A stretch of DNA of 64,000 bases. Source: Siderastrea radians (Eukaryota > Cnidaria > Anthozoa > Scleractinia > Rhizangiidae). Position numbers and translations under genes: made by a program. The notes below the pieces were generated by a model. The model saw nothing but the letters and a program-made list of their open reading frames with translations, had not been told where the DNA came from and searched no databases. The stretch lies in assembly GCA_964017195.1 (NCBI GenBank), contig OZ024894.1, positions 32,556,284 to 32,620,283 on the forward strand, read 5' to 3'. Shown in pieces: positions 21,299-34,268 of the stretch. Numbering within the stretch: position 1 is the stretch's first letter; each line of letters opens with the position of its first letter.

Positions 21299-24200
21299 AT
21301 GAGCGAAACTACTGCTGCGAACGAACCGTTCATATTAGACCATAATAGTCTTGAAAACCCAGCGAAAGAAACGTTGGATGACAGCGGCAAAAAAGGGTAA
21401 GGAAAGGTTATTTTACTGGATTACAAACCGCCAAAATTAGATCGAAACACAGGCTCTGATTGAAATGCATGAAACTGAAAGCTAAGAGTTTTTCCTTGCC
21501 GCGATCGACAGGTGCCACATGTATACGTTGTATGTGTTCAACTTTTATGCAAATTACCTGAGTTGTATTTATTTTCTATCAGCAACTGTTTTTAATATTG
21601 TACGTACTACGTGATTGCTTTAATGGTTATTCTTGAGAGCCTCCTTGAGGGCAAGTGTTGAGCGTAATTTCTTCTCTGACCGTGCTGCACAGTCAAATTT
21701 CATCAATTAAAACCCACAACAAATCGTGCCTTGAAAAATTTGCATGCTACAATTATAGCTAAAACACTTTCTTTTGCGTTCAGCGTTTATTTGTTCTGCT
21801 GTACTTCTTTGGATTGAATTGGGCCATGTGAGATAAAATTTTTCACCATGTTGTTACTTCTCTCCGGTTCTCAGCTTAACACACTATGACTATAACTGAA
21901 TACAAAGATCGATATCCCCTTAGCAATTTTATTCATTAGAGTTAAGTAGTTTAGTGGCGTCGAACGTGACTTCCTTGTTTTTTTTGTTGTTGTTTTTTTT
22001 TTTGGGGGGGGGAGCCCTACTGTATCGTTTAGCTGTTGTTGCCTTGCCGAAAATTCTGTGATAAATAGAGTTGACCTTTTCTCCCAACGAAAACGAAAAA
22101 CTTCATACTTCTGACAACAGAGAGTGTTAACTTAATCTTATCAGAAAATTTCAGGTGCATTTCTGCTCGTTATAGTAGGGAAGAAGTCTGCTTTCAACAA
22201 AAGCTATACGGGTCTGTTTTCAGAAGCCTCAGTCTCTTCCTAGTGTAAGAAGCATTTTTAATCACAAAAATTCGAGTTGACGTTTCATTAAATAAAAGAT
22301 CTTCATCTAGTTCTTCGTTTAGCACAAAAATTCGAGTTGACGTTTCATTAAATGAAAGATCTAGTTCTTCGTTCGGCACAATATTAATTCAAATATTTTA
22401 GGGGCTAGTGTTTTCAGTGTTAGCGAAGATTTGAGTTGGTGTAGAATGGCGTTTACGGTCTACACGTGTGGTTTGAAGTCGCTAAGTAAGTACAAGCGAA
22501 GTCAGTTTTGCGTGGTCACTGAGTGGTTAGCACATGTTTATTCTTTGCGGTGGTATTGTTTCCCTAAACAAGGAACTTTGCTCTTTCTACCCAGGAGATT
22601 GGGGTATCAGCGTGCCTTTAAAGTAACGAGGGAGAGGAGGGGGATAAGGCCCTGGTCAAACGACGCAAGTCGCTACAAGCTTTTCTCGTTTCCCCCCTTT
22701 TTCGTTTCGTTTTCCTGTTTTTTTTTTTCTCTCTCTCTCTTTTTTTTTAATTACGTCCAGTTTTCGTTTATTGCGAGTCCGTTTGGCTACCCATCGCATG
22801 TGTGTGCACGCAAGGTGGCAAACTTGCGATGACTTGCGACTCCGTTTGGCTCGGGTGTTTAGCCTTGTCTAATGATAATCAGCCCATCCAGAGGCCGTGG
22901 CACGAGTGTGAAATTAGCGTTTAATAGCTGTCTTCCTTTTGAATTATTCCACCCTAGGTCCTACTGCAGACACCGTCTTAATCCGTGCCATTGGTGGTCC
23001 GTGCTATGCAGCTGGTTTGTTCGTCTTCTTCAACACCTTGTTGGAAACCTTGGGGAAATCATAGCCAAACGCCCTTTAATCTCTATTGCAATCTGCATTC
23101 TGTTTGTTTCTCTCAGTGCTGTGGGATTTTTATGGCTTAAGGTGGAAAGTAGGACTGTGAAGCTGTTCATTCCTCAGGAGAGTAGAGCTATCAGAGACTT
23201 GAACGCGGCGGAGAGGTTCTTTCGGCTCAAGGTCCGTAATGAAGGTATCATTTTAGTGGCCCGTCCTGAGCACCGTAACGCTCTTGCTCCGGAATGCCTA
23301 AAAGAGGCCTACGATATACACAATCAGATTTTACAATTAAAATCGTATTCCAAGTACTGTCTGACTCTTTCAGGACAGAAAGCTAATTCTCTGACGGACT
23401 GCGTAACTATTGATCCTTTTGAAATTTTCCAAGACAGAAGCTTCAACAAGAAGAACTTAACTGAGATCCAGTTAGAGGTTAACAAAGCACGGAACAATAA
23501 TAGCTTGGTTATGCGAAATGGTCAGCTTTTCAAGTTCAACTTTCAGCAGATATTCGGACACACAAAAAGAAATAAAAATGGAGGCCATGTAATCGGCGCT
23601 CGAGCGTTGCAACTGCAGTATTTTATCAGTGATCCACCTGGGGATGACAGAAGCAGGAAGGTGCTGGAATGGGAGAAGACGTTCCTGGAAAAAGCCTCCT
23701 CGTTTTCTACATCCTGCTTTGAAGTATACTACGAAGCGGAAAGAAGTACGGACGATGCCATCGCAGAAAACGGCAGTGCGGACATAACCCTTGTGTCAAT
23801 CACATTTGCGGTGATGATCTCCTTCGCTTGTTTTATGCTCAGCAAGTTTTTAAATCCGCTGACCGGTCACTCGCTCCTTGCTTGTGCGGGAGTACTCGCA
23901 GTGACTCTCGGGATTTTGGCTGGAATGGGAATTGCCACTTGGTGCCGCGTTACGTTTGTTAACATGATTGGGGTTGTTCCGTATCTGGTGATAAGTATAG
24001 GCATCGATGATATGTTTATTCTGGTAGACGAAATGGATCGACAGCCGCGTCAATTTGGCGTGATAAGGACCATCAAGGAAGTGATGTCACGAACCGGAGC
24101 TACAGTTACCATGACAACCATGACTGATTTGGTTGCGTTTGCAGTTAGCACATCGACTGCTTTTCCTGCTATTAGGTGAGGATATTTATCTTTTATTTTG

Positions 24201-27112
24201 TCCAGTAATCGTGGTTTGCCAATAACTTGGATGACAGACATATAAAGCCCTTCGAATTCCCCTTCAAGCCGGAACGCTGTATTGTGCTTTAACTGCTGTA
24301 GTTGTATCACAACCCAAAAGATCGCTTTCAATCATTCTTTCACCAGACGCAAGTTGTTCCTCCGTGAAAGGTCAGGGCCTACCGTTCTTATTCTTTCTTT
24401 TATCGTGACTGGAATCAATGCCTGGTTGGCCCAAGCGCAGAAATTTACAACCAGACGGTTTAATGTCAGTGGTTACCACTTCTTGTTGCCCTTCTCTTTC
24501 AGATACTTTTGCGCTTATGCGGCCTTAGCTGTTACATTTTCATATGTGATGATGATAACCTTCTTTGTCGCTGTAATGACATTTGATGTAAAGAGGATCA
24601 AAGCAGGGCGCAGAGACTGTCTCCCCTTCTGCTTGGCACCGCAGCCAAAAGAAGGCGAGGTTCCCTGGGACGAGCCACACCCGCAGACATCAAACCGGAT
24701 AATGAAGAACTGGGCGAAATTTCTCATGCTTCCCGCTTCAAAACTTTTCGTGCTTCTTATGTCACTGGCGGTTCTGGCCTTGGGAATATACGGAACGACA
24801 AAAGTCACTGAAAGGTCAGTTATAATGTCTTATTAAGTTCCATAATGGTTCTCCGCTTTGATTGGTTGCATAGCCTTTTGAGGCATGGTTATGTGAACAC
24901 GAGCTTGACTTTCGCGTGACATTTGTTTCGCTTTATTTTGTAAAAGAAATAAAGGAGGCAGAAGAGATAGTGAACTTGCTCTTCGTACATCGTTGAGTTA
25001 TTAATGCATGAGGGAATTTTACAGAACACGAGAGTGTGTGTACCTCTCTCGTGTTCCTTAAAAATTCCGCCGATGAAACTCCACATTACGGGAGGAGCAA
25101 ACTTGTCATTACCATTATAAAGCTGGCCTTGGTACGTGGTCTGTTTTACTTTGGTTTTATTTTGCTCTGTTTGAAGTATTTTTATCACAAACACTGGCGA
25201 TTTCAGTTTACAACTGATGATGAATGACATTTCATCCAAAATGCGTTTAAGATTAAAGTATACTATTGTTGTAAAATTTTATTTTATTTTATTTCGTTTT
25301 GTGTTTTCAAAAGTCAGTTGATATTTTGTTGCTCTTACCAGGTTTGACAGAAGAATGTTGGCTAAAGACGACTCTGCTCTCTTGAAGTTTCTCACTGTCC
25401 AAGATAAATACTACGAACAGGCTATTCCCGTCAGCATAGTGCTCACAGGTGATGTCAAATACGAAGACAGCGACATTCAAAAAGAAATTAGAAAAATATC
25501 GAACATTGTAAAGGAGAACAGTCATTATCGAAGGAAAATTTTGTCGTGGATGGATGCTTTGACGCAATTCTCAATGACAAGCGATATAAACATGACTGGG
25601 CCACATTTCATGCCTGCATTAAGGACGTTCCTTGAAATTCCAAAATCTTCTCCTTTTAAACAAGACGTTAAGCTATCACCTAGTGGAAGCCACGTGATCG
25701 CCTCCCGCATCGTGGCTTTTATGAAGAACAACCCAAGCTCGACCTTTCAGAAGAACGCCATGTTAACAATTCGCGACGACCTGGACAAATCGCCGCTAAA
25801 AGTGATTCCGATCAGCCGTCCCTTCATCTTCTTTGAACAGTACGCTATCATCGCAAGGGAGACCACTAGGAACCTTGTAATAGCGGCCCTTGCTGTGCTC
25901 GTAGTTACGTCCCTGTTCCTGGTTGATTGCTCCGTGACGATCGTCGTGGTGGCTAATTTCGTGGCCCTGGTACTGGAGCTGTTTGGCCTTATGTACATCT
26001 GGGACGTCTCGCTAAACGGCGTTTCCATGATTACTCTCGTCATGGCGATCGGCTTTGCTGTGGACTATAGTGCTCACATTGCGCATGCCTTTGTGATGTC
26101 CAAGGAAGAAACCGCTGACAAGCGAGTCGTGGAAGCAGTTAGCACTCTCGGTGCAAGTGTTTTTATGGGAGGTAAGTCGATGAATGGTCCACTAAAGAAT
26201 AATTTACAGTTTTCTTCCATGAAGATCCATGACAGGATAAATTTACCAAAGTGAGCGCAAACTAGTCGTATAGGGATAACTACAAGCTGACATTTCATCG
26301 AAATTCTCTACGGCTACAAACCAGAAATTACCAGCTTCTACGCGTTAAATCATTATCTTGTTATTGCTAAATATCAGGTAAGAAACCAGTCAGAGACTTC
26401 GAGCTTACAGGTCTTTGTTGCCTTACTGGAAAGTAAAATTAAATGCGAAAGACAAATGGCCATTAAAACTCTAATTATAAAACATGCAGAGCTAAGTGGA
26501 CAACTCTCTGCATCTGCGATGCGTGAGTATCTTATTTTTATGTTTTCAAACAATATCAAGTCTACGATGTGCCTTATAATATACAATAATGAAAGTTAAG
26601 GTGCCATATTTTTTGTATTATATCTAGCGTGTGTGTGTGTCAATATATTTATTGGTTGGTTTGTTCGTTCGCTCAATATGAACGAGCAGGGTAAGTTAAT
26701 CCATTGAATCTAAAATTCCTACCCAAATGATATTGTGTAGCAAATAAGTTTTTGTGAAGTTTTCCGCATTTGGAGCAACCGGAACCTTTTAGATTGAGAT
26801 TTTCCCAGTTCACAGTTTTACAAATATGGACCTTTATTTATTTATTTTTTTTATTTTTTTTTAACCTGATTTTTCGTTGTTTTTGCAGGATTCAGCACAT
26901 TTTTAGGGATGTTGGTGCTAGTATTTGCCACGTCGGAGATCTATCGTATTTTCTTTCGCATGTTCATGGGTATCGTGTTGTTTGGCCTTCTTCATGGCCT
27001 ATGCATCCTACCTGTCCAGCTTTCCTTGTTCTGGTGGAGACCAGCTGTTACTCTGACAAGCAAATCTGAGCAGTTGACAAAAGAAATAGAAGCCGAAGGA
27101 GATATGCAGTAG
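21299..27112 (+). CDS. Patched-domain (PTCHD3-like) 12-pass membrane protein, 5 exons
   Basis: Exons join 21299-21396, 22958-24175, 24503-24814, 25342-26171 and 26889-27112. Every junction is GT/AG, the phases close, and the sum is 2682 nt (893 aa plus stop). Exon 1 is a short hydrophilic cytoplasmic tail (MSETTAANEPF...). Exon 2 holds the first membrane helix (about residues 73-93), the first extracellular loop, and sterol-sensing-domain-like helices with a GIDD motif at 381-384. Exon 4 carries the second loop and the matching GFAVDYS motif at 780-786. These paired GxxxD-type motifs are the RND/Patched hallmark, and the length is normal for Patched-related proteins. Members move sterols or lipids across membranes, probably driven by cation gradients, or modulate Hedgehog-type signalling; the substrate here cannot be read. 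The frame runs open upstream of exon 2 (22872-22957), but the CCCTAG acceptor at 22957 restores phase with exon 1, so I place the start at 21299. An AATAAA lies about 300 nt past the stop. Confidence 0.92.
22263..22378. repeat. Two-copy 60-bp tandem repeat in intron 1 of the Patched-like gene
   Basis: CACAAAAATTCGAGTTGACG starts at 22263 and again at 22323, each followed by TTTCATTAAAT(A/G)AAAGATC. Confidence 0.9.
25024..25058. repeat. Short hairpin in intron 3 of the Patched-like gene
   Basis: GAACACGAGAG and CTCTCGTGTTC pair around a GTGTGTACCT loop. Confidence 0.6.
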
Positions 27113-27412
27113 TTTTATTGTGGTTAGAATTTTCTTGCGTTCTTTATTTATATGGCAAACAATTCTCTGGAGAGCACTCATCGGAATTTTGGGGTGCGCC
27201 ATCAATTTTAACAGTCACCTTAAATTTCAGCTCCGAAGTATTATGCACTGAGCGGGAGGATATAAATAGTTAGCGTTCCCTACCTCAGTTGCAAGCTATC
27301 CTCTGCCCTGCATCCTTTTCGTACCAAAACGTTCTCAAACACCCTGCTCTTTGGGTAGCACATAGCTATCTACCTTATTTGGCAGGTGGGTACCCCAGCA
27401 ATCCTTTGAGAC

Positions 27413-27418
27413 AATAAA
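27413..27418 (+). promoter_or_regulatory. Candidate polyadenylation signal of the Patched-like gene
   Basis: AATAAA about 300 nt after the stop at 27112, and the first such hexamer in that direction. Use is inferred. Confidence 0.4.
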
Positions 27419-27465
27419 CAGAGTTGTGGAGTACGGGGTGGGGGATATTTACAACGTATACTTAA

Positions 27466-27866
27466 GACGATTTCCGCTCAACGTTCGAGCAGTAGATGCA
27501 AAAATTAAGTTACCAAAAAAATACTTGCAGCACAGTCACATTTTGAGAACACATAAGAAGAACTTATCGATACTTTTGCTCCCAGGCTGACCCCGCGAGA
27601 GAAAATTGGATCTGACGTTATCCATATTTCAATTAAAAAGACGCTTCAGGTCAGTTCAAAACAAAATGGCGCCCGTTTTTAGCATATCTTTACACGATTT
27701 GACATTAATTTTCTCGACAATGCTTGAGAATTTCATCGCGGGGTCACTTGGAGAAGTGAATTAAAGTGAGATGTTTTAAACAGCATTGAAAATGTTACCG
27801 TGCTATGATTAGATTTTTAGTAAATATTTTTTGCACTTATTGCTCGAACGTTGAGCGGAATCCTTC
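27466..27866. mobile_element. 401-bp TTAA MITE, CCGCTCAACGTTCGAGCA family
   Basis: The ends GACGATTTCCGCTCAACG and, reversed, GAAGGATTCCGCTCAACG share CCGCTCAACGTTCGAGCA. TTAA flanks lie at 27462-27465 and 27867-27870. Noncoding. Confidence 0.88.
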
Positions 27867-28150
27867 TTAATTTTCATCAAGTAACTTGCATGGAAATGTG
27901 GTTTGCTGACAGTTATGCGCATTTTGGATATCCTCTTACTTGTTGCAGAACAATGTTCCAGCGAAACAAGTAGACAGTCTTGAATCACGAATCAAATTTG
28001 AATAGCCAAGCCAATGAAGACGTATGCATCTAGGCATAATCGTGGTACATTTCGCAGTGGATGCTTTCGTCAGTGTCCTACCTGCCCCTTTTGTGGTAGT
28101 CAAAACTATTTTCAATTCAGCTTTTTGGGTGGCTGTCGCATATGAGTATT

Positions 28151-28250
28151 TATTAAACCAGTGGATATTGTTTTTCGCGCGCTCTGATTGGCTACTCAAA
28201 CTCGGGATAATATCTGCTATTCACCTCCACTTCGGTGAGTAATTGTTAAA
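28151..28250. repeat. Hairpin repeat, AAAACAATTAT family (copy 2, degenerate)
   Basis: Right half GCTATTCACCTCCACTTCGG then GTGAGTAATTGTTAAAT. The left half is reduced to ATTAAACCAGTGGATATTG. Lies downstream of the Patched-like gene. Confidence 0.5.
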
Positions 28251-28639
28251 TGGTTTAAATATTTAAACGAATTTCTTCAAGTTTTCACGAAACATTTTAA
28301 GTTTTAGTTGTAAGAAAATATTTGTAGATAAATTGTGTATAAAGAAATATGTCTATAATACAGAATTTAATGGGTAAAAGTTTTATGTGGTGAGATATTT
28401 ATATCATATAAATAGGAAAATACGGCAATATATAGGCGATGGATTTCATTGGTCATTTTAAAAGCAGCAAGCAAAAGTAATAACGTTTGTTAAATCAAAA
28501 CATCTGTAACCTTTCCGAGAGAATGAAAAAAAGATAAACTTGTCAAAGTTAATTTCGTAGTATTTTCTTCAATTTTTGCGGAACCTGTTTGTCTCAGTTT
28601 TATTTGTGCTCGAAGATTTCGTATTCTTATGGAACCCTA

Positions 28640-30000
28640 ACTTTTCACAATGCCTGGACGGTACTAGTCCTTTTACTCAATGTCAAAAGTATTGTTAAGT
28701 GTTACATACCGTCCAAACAAAAACAGCTGAGAAGTAGTTTGCTGTAGTGCTATTTACTGTGGTGTACAAAGTGGCCCTGAGCGTGTAAACTCAGTTTGTG
28801 AATGAAATACAGGGGCGGGTCCAAGATTTTAGGAAACGGGTGGTTTTCAGTCGGCGTTAGTCCCTATGGGGGGGGGGGGGGGTCAGGGAGCGAGGTGTAC
28901 TTGAAGATTTTGAAAATATGGATTGTGAAATAAGGCATTTCAGTGATTTCCAGCATTTTCGACTTCGCAAAGAGGAGGTTGCAACCTCCTTAACCCTGCC
29001 CCTGGATCCCCCCCTTAAAATGCAAAATGTTAGCAATCAAATAAAAGCTCCTGAACAGTGCTTGCAAGTCTTGTTGTATATATTGTAAAGTACCTATTAG
29101 AAAGCAAAATTTATGACCTCAGACATTGGCTTAGAATCTACTTCTAGGAAATCTAAAATCTCCATTCGCCATAAAAATTCAAACGGCAATCCTCCTTGAA
29201 TTTTAATTTTGGTAGCAGTTTATAATTCGTCCTCAGCAAATATTTGACAACATTATTATGCGGCAGAAGAGCTTTAATGTCTCATCTTATTGCGAAATTC
29301 TTATTAGAATTTTAATTTCCAGTATAACATACTTACCAATATCTACCAAGGCTCTAAAGCTCTTGTTGGCGTTCTCAGTCACGGGGTCATAGAAGCCTGC
29401 AAGCGGGAAAGTTTTACAGCGACAATTAAGTTTCTTATCTTTTTTTGTGGACTGATCTTTTAATGTAATTTTAATTTTATCCCATTTTCTTTTCAGAAAA
29501 GCAGCCATCTGAAAAAATGCGAAATTCACCTCAAACAGATGTTTTATCATCCCTAGTGTGATTTCGTTTTTGGCAGTTTGTAATTTATATAACTCTTAAT
29601 GGATTAATGGTTCCTAATTGAGCGAGGCATAGAAATATCCCCGACATACAAGTCACGAATGAGAAGCTGAGTTTTAGATTGTTCGCTAATGGGTAAATTT
29701 ATACAAGAGACGCATTATCCGTCTTTAGTGTAAATTAAGCAGCAACGATGACAGTATTTTTTAATGAATTTGCGATTCTTAATATGGACCTTAAAAGCTT
29801 AGTCCAAACAAACTTCGAACTCGTCACGTGTCGAACCCAAAACTCATTTGGAACGACCGCAATAATTAATGGCAACAAATGTGAAAACATCTTTTTCTTA
29901 ATATCGGATGTCAATAAAGGAAATTAACAAACAATATTTTAAAAAGAATTTACGAATTTTGCTTTTTCTACTGCAAACGTTAATTGAACTCAGTAACTAC
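28640..30000. repeat. Duplicated block, copy A
   Basis: Colinear with 31790-32710. Shared anchors include TGTCAAA.TATTGT.AAGTGTTAC, AGTGCTTG.AAGT, AGAAAGCAAA, TTATGACCTCAG, AGAATCTACT, TAGATTGTTCGCTAAT (TAGGTTGTTCGCTAAT in copy B) and TTATACAAGAG. On the minus strand a 62-nt piece with an acceptor (CTTGCAG) and donor (GTAAGTATG) at about 29336-29397 could encode FYDPVTENANKSFRALVDI. The homologous piece in copy B has stops. Confidence 0.7.
28868..28882. repeat. Poly-G run
   Basis: An uninterrupted G-tract of about 15 bases. Runs of this kind are hard to sequence, so its length is uncertain. Confidence 0.8.
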
Positions 30001-31789
30001 AATTTCCAATAACTCCCATCTATAATAAGCAGGATTGTATTTCAGACTCATGGTTTCTTCTTTGGATGAGTCTCAGGCTTGTGTTTCTAAGAAACAAGCA
30101 ATAAAAGTAGTGTACATGCGCCATGCGCCAGCTTTCAGACTGATAGATTAAAAAATGAAACAGTGGAATGGGCTTAAAAGGGAAACTTTACACCCGGATA
30201 AATTCCAATTAACGATGAACAGAAGAATATGATTCGATTTCAGAAGCAAATAGAGTCGATCTGATCTAAACAGAAACGTTCTTGTACTGCGCAACTTGAG
30301 ATAGTGGAGACAAAAAAAGTGAGGTCATAAATGTAGGATGGTTGACAACTACTTGTCTGCAAAACACTTTACTGAGCATCCTAATGCAGCTCCTCTATTT
30401 ATTCACTTTAACTCAGAAAATTTATGCTTTTCGAACAAAAAAAGAAATGATGTTCAAGTTTCGGTGAATTGTAAAAAAGAGGCGACGCCCTACTCTAAAT
30501 TAGAAAGCTAATCTAACGTAAAAGGTAAATATGAAGCTGCAAGTTTACTCAACTCAATCAATAAGAAGAAGGAAAAACGTTTTTTAAAAACTATATCAAC
30601 GCAATTGGTATAAAAATCCAACAAAAGCCGGAGACGAAATGCCCCGACCTAAAAGATAATATATCAATTAAAATTACGCAAAACAAGAAACCTGAAGAAA
30701 AGGTCTACAAGAAATCCTTAAATTTATAAGAGAAAGAATTAAGGCCTGCCCCAACTAATCTTGCAATTTCACAAGGCTACGAGATTCCATTTAAGTCAAA
30801 GTATATCTTCACATTAACAATTAATTATTCCTTTCGCAAAAAAGCAAATCTCCTGGAACCCAAGAATTCACTTTTCATACCACTAAAACAGTTTTCTCTT
30901 TAAATTTACTACACTTCAATCTCTGATTTAGTGGTCAGGGGTTGCCTCAGAGTTAGGTTAAGCACAGAAACTATATATAGGGAAGTTTAGCAGTTAAAAA
31001 TAATGAGCTTATATCCAGTTAGATGCAACTGAAGAAGTTACGTCTTACTGCAAATTCATAATTTTGTTATAATCTCAGTGTGATTATATTTACTTACCAA
31101 TGCTAGCTGCCAAAAACGTCTTCCTCGGCGAGGCAATCAGAAAACAAACTTGCAAGCCAAGGAAATTCCCACTGAGATTCATCATGTTCCATTCAGTTGT
31201 TGTTGCCAATATAAATTTTATCATCGAGTACAGGGGTTGTTTTGTGTGATGTGACGTAACATGACAAGAAAGAAAATTGAACGCAATGCAATGATCGATA
31301 TGAGGGTGACGTCTTTGAAGTAACGGGCACATAAACTTGAGTAACATAAACTTAGCAGTTCAGCAGCTCTTAAGACCACAAATGTTAGTTTTGAGACATA
31401 AACACGAGCTTAAGCTAATCAGAAAGGGTAACATAGGGGCCTAGAAATGTCAGCAAGGCAGCGTAAGAAGAAGAAGGAAACTGCTTTTCGTATCTTTCAT
31501 TTTCTGAAGCAAAATCAACAGTGGCGTCGGTGCTTACGTGGATGCCGGTTTCCGCGCTCCAATGATGGTTATTACGCTTGTGCATGTACTTGGGTGGCTA
31601 GCAAAAACATGGCTTTCAACTCTTAAGATTTTAATTTCCTCTCGCTCGAAGGCCTTTCGAGCTCGTGGCAATGATATGAACTGTGGCCTAAAGTTAAGGC
31701 CAGCACACATAAAAAGACTGACTGTGAAACTAAAGTCAATATTCGACACGCCTCGAAAGCGGGATTTCTTATGGAGGCTCAAATTATCA

Positions 31790-32710
31790 AAGTTCCTGTT
31801 CAGTTTTTATCCTTTAACTCTTGATGTCAAACTATTGTGAAGTGTTACGATTCAAAAGAAAGCAAGTGAGCAAGTACTTTTCTGTGGTGCTACGTTGTTC
31901 AAGGTGGCTCTAACTTTTAAGTTAAACTTTGTGAATAGATACTAAAATGTTGGTATTCAAATAAAACCTCTTGAGCAGTGCTTGAAAGTGTCGCTGCTTG
32001 TTTTGCTATCTAAATACTAGATATAGAAAGCAAATTTATGACCTCAGTCTTTAACATAGAATCTACTCATAGGACATTCTAAATCTTCCTTGATGAAAAT
32101 TACATCAGCAGTCTTTCTACAATTTTCTGTTGGCTTAATTGTCGTCCTCAGCAAAGATTTGGTAACTTTAACATATTGAGGAGCTTTAATGTCTTATCTT
32201 GTTGGGGTTAGATTTTTCATTAGGATTTAATTTCAGTACAAAATACTTACCAAAAGTTACTAAAAGCCCCTCTTGGCGTTTCTCAATCACAGGGGTAAGC
32301 AGAAGCCTGCAAGCGAGAAATTTCACAGTGAGAATTTTTTCACTTACCTTATTTTGGGGACTGATTTCAGTTCCAGAAAAGTAGTCGATCGCGACGCTAT
32401 TGGCAGGCATCTGAAAATGCGACATGCAGGATCTCATTAATTTTAAATCACTTCAAACAGAAATTTGATCATTCCTGAAGTAATTTGGCTTTTAGTTGTG
32501 TGACAATTATCCTAATGGAAGGACGATATAAACATCTCTGACACACTGAAGTCACTAATAAGAATCTCAGTTTTAGGTTGTTCGCTAATTGACGTGAGCA
32601 GCTACAACTTATACAAGAGTCGGATCGGACATCAACAAAGGAAATGATATTTTAAAATGCATTTACCAAGTGTATTTTTGCCTCTTAAAAACCTTAATTG
32701 ATCTCAGTTT
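31790..32710. repeat. Duplicated block, copy B
   Basis: Diverged relative of 28640-30000. A minus-strand piece starting at about 32411 after TTTTCAG (ATGCCTGCCAATAGC...) ends in AAG|GTAAGTG. The phases with the next exon-like piece do not agree, so no gene is called. It runs directly into LINE-derived sequence at about 32715. Confidence 0.65.
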
Positions 32711-32719
32711 CTTTCGTCA

Positions 32720-33425
32720 TCAGTTCCTTTTCCCCAAGCGGGGAACCGGGCAGGAAATCATCCTTCTCCAACTGTCTCTGTTCCGGGCAACGATAGAGGC
32801 CTCAGCCCTAACTCCTTTTAATTCTTTCCCTACTTTTCGTCTCCAGGTCTCCCTGGGTATCCCTCTCTTTCTCTTGCCTTCTGGCGCCCATGTGATGGCG
32901 GTGCGTGAAATAGCTTCTTTCTCCATATGCAACACGTGACCGATCCACTGCCACCATCTCTCTTTCACTTGTATGCTGATTATCTCTACGTTTGCCTTTC
33001 TTCTTACTTTCTTACTTCATTGGCCAACAAATCTTCAAGATTCTTCTAAGACATTTATTCTGGAAGGTGTCAAGTTTGTTTTCATCAGCCTTAGTCATGC
33101 GCCAGGCCTCCCAGCCATCCAGCAGAACAGCAGTCATGTTAGATTTGTCGGAAGATTCTCACTTTGGTATTTCTGCTTAACTGGGAGTTCTGCCAGATTT
33201 TGTTCAATTTATTGAACACCGCTCTTGCCTTGCCAAGTCTTACTCCAATTTCCTGTTCCGTACCTCCTTTTCAGCTGGCAGTTGCCCCCAAGCCCAAGTA
33301 ATCAAAGGTATCTACGTCATCTCTAGCCTCCTCACCCAGTACAATTGGTTCCTGGTTCTTGGTGTTGAGTCTCAAGACTTTGGTCTTTTTCACATTGATC
33401 TTTAGCCCTGTTCAGTCGAGGGAAC
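32720..33425 (-). pseudogene. LINE reverse-transcriptase C-terminal remnant
   Basis: The minus strand encodes, with stops and frameshifts, KINVKKTKVLRLNTKN, DTFDYLGLG, RLGKARAVFNKLNKIWQNS, and finally an intact tail KERWWQWIGHVLHMEKEAIS...GKRKRGIPRETWRRKVGKEL. This order and the WxWIGHVL...RKRGxPxxTWRR motif mark the C-terminus of endonuclease/RT-type LINEs. It probably continues at 35790-36090 after an insertion. Confidence 0.82.
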
Positions 33426-33688
33426 ACGCGCCATTTGATGGCGAAATCTTTTCTCCGAGAAAAGACTGAGCCCACGATTTTCGGCATTTGACCAGTGGGC
33501 CATTCAGATATGAATCCTCGAGGCCTCGATCACCTCGAGTGAAATACCAAAAAGGGCTCCATTTTTAAAACTATTTAACCTGAGGACCAGTTTATTCTGT
33601 TGCTTCGAAAGGCGGCTAGCTCTCAACGTGGAAGAAAAAGCAGACCGTTTGAAAATATTTATCAGGACAACTACGTACTCGCTTTTAA

Positions 33689-34268
33689 TGCACCTATCAA
33701 TTTAAAGCCGGCGGGGTGGGGGGAGGCAGGGCATGGGGTGGGGATTTGATTGTTATTGTTGGCCCTGAGGTGGGTCTTTTGACTGATCTTGCCTTCCCGG
33801 GGAGGGGATATTTGAATCTGTCTTCGCCCAATGTGGGGATATTAAACATCGACTTGAATGAAGAGACTGAGAGCGAAATTACTTTTCCCGCGTCACGCAT
33901 GCGCTATATGTCCTTGAAATCATACTGGATGTCCACGAGATCGAGAATCAGAGAAAGATGAGTGAATTTGACTGTTTTATCTCCATATTTTCTATTAATT
34001 TAGAGTTTTTTTTGTTGACTTGCATGTTTTTAAATATTGCGGTATTGAAGTAAACGGGGATAAAGAGAAACGAAGTCAACTTTTTTGGCCAATGCGAACG
34101 ATCAGTGTACGGGCAATGTGCCGCCTGGGGCGGGGAAATTTTTGTGCATTTGACTGGAATAGTTTGCCTGTGGGCAGGGAATTTGACGGCAAATTTTTGA
34201 AAAATGTCAAATCCCCACCCCATGCCCTGCCTTCCCCCCCCCCTGCCAGCTTTACATTGATAGGTGCA
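33689..34268. mobile_element. 580-bp inverted-repeat element with G/C-rich arms
   Basis: Left TGCACCTATCAATTTAAAGC, followed by GGGAGGCAGGGCATGGGGTG. The right end is the reverse complement, ending CTTTACATTGATAGGTGCA. Arms are about 60 bp. The flanks do not give an unambiguous duplication. Lies inside the interval that separates the two LINE remnants. Confidence 0.8.

Noticed and set aside
22431..22832. 133-codon plus-strand frame before exon 2 of the Patched-like gene
   Set aside because: It has low-complexity T-rich coding and no motif. It lies in intron 1, and exon 1 at 21299 joins exon 2 in phase without it.
24282..24502. Open frame continuing upstream of exon 3 of the Patched-like gene
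   Set aside because: The CTTTCAG acceptor at 24502 restores the sterol-sensing-domain sequence directly (FPAI-R-YFCAYAA); the extra part is intron.
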